From Oceanospirillales bacterium (GTDB taxonomy: Bacteria; Pseudomonadota; Gammaproteobacteria; Pseudomonadales; Endozoicomonadaceae), in the NCBI GenBank assembly GCA_004762125.1, contig SIHQ01000030.1:1-47774 (forward strand): DNA of 47,774 nt. Reading direction: 5' to 3'. The notes under the pieces are model-generated. The model saw nothing but the letters and a program-made list of their open reading frames with translations, was not told the origin of the DNA and did no database searches. Below are positions 42,795 through 47,774 of this stretch, piece after piece. The position numbers and the translations under genes are program-made. Every line of letters starts with the position of its first letter. Position 1 is the first letter of the stretch.

Positions 42795-45700
42795 TCAGCA
42801 TTCAAAGAATGCGTATAGCCCGATAGAATGTAAGATCTTTATTTTATCAGCACTAGGACTTGCCCCAAGCCAAGCTTTTGTTGCACTCAGTACTGTATCA
42901 AGTTTATCTCTGTCATTGAGGCTGTAGTTGGAAAAATGGAGTTGTTCAATTTGCGACCAGCATAATTTTGCTCCTTTCAGGTTACAGTCTGAAAAGCAGG
43001 TGCCATGGAGGTCAGCTTCTGAGAAGTCAGCACCATGTAAGTCACCTTTAACTGTCATATCTTTCATCTCAGTTTTTTTGAAGCAACCAACAGGGTTCAA
43101 GAAATACAATTCTTTTCCAGAAATGAAGTGAAGTTCCTCAAAGGAGCTGAATTTTTGATTTTGGAGCTCAGGATTAAGTTTAAACAACTCTCTAAGTTGA
43201 CCTGGTTTCAGTGCCTCATATATTCTCTGATCTTCGACATCGTCGAATAAATTATCAACTATATGATCATTAATTATCGCTAACCACTCTTTACTCAAAT
43301 ATGCGCTAAATTCAGGCTTCATCAGATAATGGATATAAGCTTCAAACTCGTTCTCCTTGAGTGAATGCACAGAAACTGTCTTACAAAACTCACCAATTTT
43401 TTCGGGACTCAATCTTACGAGTCCATTATTTTGGGCAACAGATAAGAGTTCTTTCAGAGGTCTTTGAGAGTGTTTTAGTTGTTCTATCCACTCGGCGCAA
43501 TCTTTCTCATTATCTATAAAGTGGCAGGTTTCAAGTAGTTGATCTGTTGTGATGTTCGCTTTGGATGCTCGACAGTTGTAAAATCTGGCTCCTTTCATAC
43601 GACAGTGTGTCATATCAACAGAGTTGAATGTACATTCAATGAATTCCACACCTGAAACGTCAGTCTTTTTAAGAGATGTATCTGTTAAATTGAGGTCAGA
43701 AATATATACTCCTTTTTGTAGTGTAATGTTATCGAGATTTTCGATAACACCTTCATTAATTCTGGGGTTTTGAATACGCAGTCGCTCATACTGTTTGATG
43801 CCTGCAGCACAAATTAACATAAAAATTGGTTCGGGCAGTGAATTCTTATCGATGCAGGTAGTGACTTGAAAGTCAGTTTTTTCAGCGGGAGTGGGTTTCA
43901 GCTGAAAAGCATCGCCATCAGGCCATTTCATGGTGTACCGGTTGATACTGTTAATAACTGTATTGACATAGTGATTAGGGATTTTGGCTTTATAGGCTTC
44001 CTCTAGTGATAACTCATCAAAAAAAGTTTCATTGTTTTGATGGCGTGCGCAGCCTTCCCATTGTTGCTCTGGCAATACTTTGTAGAGATGAACGTATTCC
44101 GGTTTGTTGTTGCCTAGATGACAGGTATTGTAGGTAATAGCGTCCAGTCTGCGTCTGGCGAGGGGTTTTGTCCGGATGTATGGAACCTCGCGGTAGTCCT
44201 CGACAGTTTTGGTAGACCCTGTGAAAGAGCTACTGGTACCACCGCATTTTAATTCAAAATGCCGCCAGGGTGAGTGGTCATCAGGAGTCCCTTTTCTTAC
44301 TCTATGAGTAAAAGGGTCAACAGATGCACCGTTTTGAATAATTTTCAGCAGTTTTTTATTTGATTCTTTATCAAGCTTTTTTAATTCAATCTTACTTTCG
44401 CACATACGATTTCTTGCAAGAGGGTTCAAGAATGCATGTACGGTGTGAATATCTTTTTCTTCTAACTGACGATCTGAATCTGTTTCGGGTCGATAGTAAG
44501 TCGGCTTGCCATTGATTATTCGACAATAGTCGTACCAAAGGGATATAGGAGCGTCGATTGATTTTCCCGGGTTCAGGCAATTCAATAATGAACGCTCGTA
44601 ATGAGATTGCAGCTCTGTAGGGCTAGCGTGTGATATTTGCAAACCCATGGAGTTCATATAATCAACTAATGTCTGACTGGTATCTCTGTTAAGTCCCTGT
44701 AGTCGAAGGCGGAGAATGCCTGAGAAACTGTAACCGTCCGGAAGATCATCAGAACAAAGTGTTGCTTCAACGTCAGCTTGCCGGTCTGGTAACCATTTCC
44801 TATCAGGAATTCTGAAATAATGAACAGCAGTCTTATTTAAATCAAATCCTTTTTCAGGGTTAATGTCTGCCCACTGTCCTTTTTCCCATGCTCGTCCACA
44901 GTCAAAATGACGGATACGAAATTCGCTGGCAGAGACTAAGCCGTTATCAGGAAGAATGGATACTCTAGAAGGAAATCCTTGTAAGGACAGTTTCGGAAAT
45001 ACAATCTTCTCGTCGATAATCAAAGGATATCCGGCAGGAAGCTTAGCCAACTTTTCCAGATCGATCGTGGCTTTAATAATTGCAGCGATGGTGAGATCTA
45101 TCTCTTTTATACTGTCGGGGCATCGACTCTTTTCAAGAATGAGTTCTTCACGCCAATTATGGCATTGCCCGATTAACTGGCTGAGACGCTCTTTCCAATC
45201 GTCGTTCATTACCATGCTTCTGTGCATTTCTTTTTCAGAATATTTCTGGTCATGCTCCTGAAAGGCATGATTGATATAAAAATCGATAATTTCCATGCGC
45301 CGATGCCAGGGGGGAGGAATGCCTAAGTGGTCGGATACTTTTCTACAGGCTTCAGGGCTGAGTCTGACCCAAGCTTCAGTGACGGGTTGATTTTTTTCAT
45401 TCAGAACATGAAATAGGCGAGCTTCGCCTTTTACAATGTCCCCCGGTGATGCAGGAAGGCAATGTCCTGTAATCATCGATGCTTTGATAGCTCTTTGTTC
45501 TGATGCTGTTATCACTAGTGGTATGCGTGCTTCATCTGATAGTAAGTGAGGGGGGAATCGTCTTCTCATAAAAGCAATGCGTTCACTGATATTCATTTGC
45601 AGCTGATTGCGTTCCAGCGCTTTATCGGGCCCGTAACGTTCCAGTAGCTGTTCAAATTCATGAAGAGGCATTTGGGATAGATGGTCAACCGCCTGCGCAA

Positions 45701-47252
45701 TGTCCTGCTTTGTTAAGCTGGAAAAAAGCGTGCTGTTTTTTCTGAAATGAGTGAGCATACTTTCAATACTCTCTGGAAAAGCGTCACGTGGCTTATCCGG
45801 GTTTCGAAACCACTCCACTTCAAAAGGCGTGGCTGTGAACAAGCTGTCTGTTTTATAACAACCTTTGGAATAAAGACCTGCGTTAGAAAAGTCATGAATG
45901 ACCAACTCTCCGTCAATAAAACTGACCGCTTCGGTGACATTCCATAAACCTAGAACAGAACTGAGTAAAAATAATCGGGCTTTTTCGCAAGTTGGCAGCT
46001 CTGAAAGAGATTGGGAGTTCTGTTGATCAATAATCTCGGTCAGCAGACTGCTTTGCTCCAAATTATGCAAATGAAGCTTACATTCCGGTGTTTTAAATCC
46101 AAGGGCTCTTGCCAGACGATTTAACAGTAATTGATGTGTGGCGACTTGAGGTGTCAAACCTGACGTAACTTTGAAAACTTTTTCTGAATCTGGCGCCTTA
46201 ATGATTTCGGGTAAATGACTGGAAGGAACTGCGATGCTGTGATGAACCTGAAGTTGGCTTGAAGGTACCTCAGGAACTTCTCTTACACCTGAGCATAAGA
46301 GTTGATAGAGCTCTGGGCTGTTTTTCTTTAACCAGTTTATTTGGTGAAGTAACGCATTTTCTGCGAATTCATGGTGATATTTCAGAGATTTATCATACTG
46401 TATTGGAATAGCTGAGCTGAGAATTTTTCTTGATTCTTCCGGTTGCGACAATACGATAGAGGTATCGTAACGCATGTCATTCTGATGGTGAATGACATCT
46501 CTAATATTCGTCGCCAGCCTAATGATGTCGGTGCAAGTCTCTGGATTTCCCTTGAATTCATCGTAGATATCCAAATAATTCAAGTCAAACTCGGATCGAC
46601 AACGCATAATTTCCAGACAGTCAGCATCATGCAACAACTTCTCCAGTAGACTCTTTCTTTTTTCGTCTCTTTCTTCCGTTCTGTTTTTATTCAAGATAGC
46701 TTGACCCAGTTCAACGGCCATAGATGCCGGACAGTCTATAGCCAGAAGGTGATTTTGCAGATTCTGAGCACTTTGTTCTTCCCATTCCTTTTGGTCTTCA
46801 CCTTCACCTTCCCTGCCAGAGTCATGGAGAAGGGCAGCTTTCATCAGCCAAGGTAATTGTTCTATAGGAAATGTCTGTGCATCAAGGTCACCTGCCTTTT
46901 GCCGCCAAGCCAGTAAAACCGGAATCCAACAAGCCGTTCGAGCCAAATGATGAGCGCCATGGGCCAGCCGAGGAATTTCGTTGCCACTGACAGGGTTTTG
47001 AGCCTGAGGAACATGGAGGAAACGTTTTACTAGAACTTGGCAATCGTCGAAAAAAACGCCATTAAGAAGCTTAGGTGGTGTGGTAACCAAATGTGAGGTC
47101 GGAGAAGTAATGCTAACGGCTCTATGAGAGTTTTTGCTAAAGAGCGGAGTTTCTACAGCACCCCGTTGGGAAGCCGAAGGCGATGTCTCTTGCAAAGGAA
47201 CAGAGATAGCTAAGCCTTGCAGAGACTGTGAAGACGTGATTCTTGAGTCCAT
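42795..47252 (-). CDS. Large effector-like protein: HD/SidE-PDE-like domain, kinase-like segment, pentapeptide repeats
   Basis: A 1485-aa multidomain protein with a disordered Ser/Thr-rich N terminus (1-60) and no signal peptide. Residues 95-230 form an HD-type phosphohydrolase domain: H98-G-x2-H102 with following RTACWIPVL, then H143-D144 in ALLHDSGREGEG, then LLHDADCLEI. This pattern resembles the phosphodiesterase domain of Legionella SidE-family effectors, which process ADP-ribosylated ubiquitin. Residues 355-475 have kinase-like features (VFKVTSG, then IHDFSNAG at 452-459). Pentapeptide repeats occur at about 1177-1241 and 1391-1441. I see no clear ADP-ribosyltransferase motif. A host-directed effector is likely but unproven. 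Confidence 0.7.
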   Translation of the reverse strand: MDSRITSSQSLQGLAISVPLQETSPSASQRGAVETPLFSKNSHRAVSITSPTSHLVTTPPKLLNGVFFDDCQVLVKRFLHVPQAQNPVSGNEIPRLAHGAHHLARTACWIPVLLAWRQKAGDLDAQTFPIEQLPWLMKAALLHDSGREGEGEDQKEWEEQSAQNLQNHLLAIDCPASMAVELGQAILNKNRTEERDEKRKSLLEKLLHDADCLEIMRCRSEFDLNYLDIYDEFKGNPETCTDIIRLATNIRDVIHHQNDMRYDTSIVLSQPEESRKILSSAIPIQYDKSLKYHHEFAENALLHQINWLKKNSPELYQLLCSGVREVPEVPSSQLQVHHSIAVPSSHLPEIIKAPDSEKVFKVTSGLTPQVATHQLLLNRLARALGFKTPECKLHLHNLEQSSLLTEIIDQQNSQSLSELPTCEKARLFLLSSVLGLWNVTEAVSFIDGELVIHDFSNAGLYSKGCYKTDSLFTATPFEVEWFRNPDKPRDAFPESIESMLTHFRKNSTLFSSLTKQDIAQAVDHLSQMPLHEFEQLLERYGPDKALERNQLQMNISERIAFMRRRFPPHLLSDEARIPLVITASEQRAIKASMITGHCLPASPGDIVKGEARLFHVLNEKNQPVTEAWVRLSPEACRKVSDHLGIPPPWHRRMEIIDFYINHAFQEHDQKYSEKEMHRSMVMNDDWKERLSQLIGQCHNWREELILEKSRCPDSIKEIDLTIAAIIKATIDLEKLAKLPAGYPLIIDEKIVFPKLSLQGFPSRVSILPDNGLVSASEFRIRHFDCGRAWEKGQWADINPEKGFDLNKTAVHYFRIPDRKWLPDRQADVEATLCSDDLPDGYSFSGILRLRLQGLNRDTSQTLVDYMNSMGLQISHASPTELQSHYERSLLNCLNPGKSIDAPISLWYDYCRIINGKPTYYRPETDSDRQLEEKDIHTVHAFLNPLARNRMCESKIELKKLDKESNKKLLKIIQNGASVDPFTHRVRKGTPDDHSPWRHFELKCGGTSSSFTGSTKTVEDYREVPYIRTKPLARRRLDAITYNTCHLGNNKPEYVHLYKVLPEQQWEGCARHQNNETFFDELSLEEAYKAKIPNHYVNTVINSINRYTMKWPDGDAFQLKPTPAEKTDFQVTTCIDKNSLPEPIFMLICAAGIKQYERLRIQNPRINEGVIENLDNITLQKGVYISDLNLTDTSLKKTDVSGVEFIECTFNSVDMTHCRMKGARFYNCRASKANITTDQLLETCHFIDNEKDCAEWIEQLKHSQRPLKELLSVAQNNGLVRLSPEKIGEFCKTVSVHSLKENEFEAYIHYLMKPEFSAYLSKEWLAIINDHIVDNLFDDVEDQRIYEALKPGQLRELFKLNPELQNQKFSSFEELHFISGKELYFLNPVGCFKKTEMKDMTVKGDLHGADFSEADLHGTCFSDCNLKGAKLCWSQIEQLHFSNYSLNDRDKLDTVLSATKAWLGASPSADKIKILHSIGLYAFFEC

Positions 47253-47564
47253 TCCTTGATTCCCTTTTTCTGGATTATCGATAGTCCTTAAAAATTAAAT
47301 ATTCTCGTATAGATGTTTCTTGTGAAGTTTGACAAGGAATAGTTGCCAGAGTTCCGTCCTTGATTATTTTCTTACTCAGTCATGAAGAGAGCTTTTATAT
47401 GAACGGTAATTCTTATTTTTTGAATTATACTAACCAAACCCCACCCACTGCCCCGAGTAAGGAGAAAGACTAATCCTTTTCGACGTGGCCTGTGCAAAAC
47501 CACACTTCTATTGCCGCGAGGCAACAGCGACGCTTCGAGTGACTTTTTTCCCATAGTCTTCGGA
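47253..47564. other. Intergenic stretch, no gene supported
   Basis: Between the large minus-strand gene and the IS6 element there is no convincing gene. A short 60-codon minus-strand frame exists but looks random and reaches toward the IS end. A small hairpin (TTGCC-GCGA-GGCAA) lies at about 47510-47524. The promoter of the 1485-aa gene must be here, but no clear hexamers stand out. Confidence 0.5.
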
Positions 47565-47774
47565 GGTTCTGTTGCAAACTGACGTTGATTTATAAGCCTG
47601 CTACCTTATATTCAGTCATAGTAGTTTAGTTGAGCCTTTTACCATGAACTTTTCCGGTCGCCACTTTCCCACAGATCTCATGCTTCAAACCATCCGCTGG
47701 TACCTGCGCTATAACTTGAGCTACCGCGATCTGGGGGAAATTTTAGAAGAGCGTGGCGTCGAGATCCATCACAC
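47565..47774 (+). mobile_element. IS6-family insertion sequence, left end, cut by window
   Basis: GGTTCTGTTGCAAA at 47565-47578 is a typical IS6/IS26-family terminal inverted repeat. The transposase starts 66 bp later. The other end lies outside the window, so intactness is unknown. Confidence 0.85.
47644..47774 (+). CDS. IS6-family transposase, N-terminal part
   Basis: The first 43 codons of an IS6-family DDE transposase, running off the end of the window. The segment FSGRHFPTDLMLQTIRWYLR followed by NLSYRDLGEILEERGVEIHH matches the conserved N-terminal helix-turn-helix region of this family (GRHF, RWYLRY, LSYRDL, ERGV). The catalytic DDE residues lie beyond the window. Confidence 0.9.
   Translation, partial: MNFSGRHFPTDLMLQTIRWYLRYNLSYRDLGEILEERGVEIHH

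Noticed and set aside
47372-47554. A 60-aa minus-strand gene beside the IS6 end
   Set aside because: No ribosome binding site or recognisable composition; likely chance.

Overview
The window looks like a chromosomal stretch from a Gram-negative gammaproteobacterium. The SodB is very close to the enterobacterial iron superoxide dismutase. There are PilZ, YigZ and MATE proteins, IS6 and IS66 remnants, and several very large effector-like proteins. An Endozoicomonas-like marine symbiont would fit, but that is inference and no rRNA or other taxonomic marker is present.

Left part (1-13112), accessory region. It opens inside hsdR of a type I restriction-modification system (1-2636), which ends in a strong terminator. 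Two small opposite-strand genes follow, then hsdM and hsdS overlapping by 4 bp (3709-6497). After a REP-like repeat patch come a GIY-YIG/DUF4357 protein, a small ORF, a phospholipase-D-type nuclease-like protein and a MATE transporter. Facing the MATE gene are a P-loop kinase/nucleotidyltransferase fusion and a phytanoyl-CoA-dioxygenase-like enzyme.

Centre (13239-21181), Tn7-like transposition module on the minus strand in canonical order: tnsA, tnsB (DDE with D-35-E spacing), tnsC (AAA+), tnsD/tniQ, and a half-length gene resembling the N-terminal half of TnsE. Four tandem 21-bp repeats and a terminal ACA form the right end. It abuts the 3' end of sodB only 7-8 bp past the stop codon. This is the Tn7 arrangement with sodB in place of glmS. 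No left end was recognised, so the accessory genes at 1-13112 are probable, not proven, cargo.

Right of the insertion (21189-39821), probably resident chromosome. After sodB come a membrane-anchored coiled-coil protein, a lipoprotein, an 818-aa protein and a 4005-aa giant with about 1780 residues of coiled coil joined to a SecA/SF2-like ATPase. PilZ and YigZ genes follow.

Far right (39900-47774), decayed mobile DNA plus an effector candidate. An IS66-type transposase remnant is fused to a frameshifted phage tape-measure fragment. Nearby are a secreted Gln/His-rich protein, a possible second phage fragment ending at a perfect 40-bp palindrome, and an ORF of unknown function. A 1485-aa protein combines an HD-type, SidE-PDE-like domain, a kinase-like segment and pentapeptide repeats. 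The window ends in the start of an IS6-family element, with its terminal repeat at 47565.
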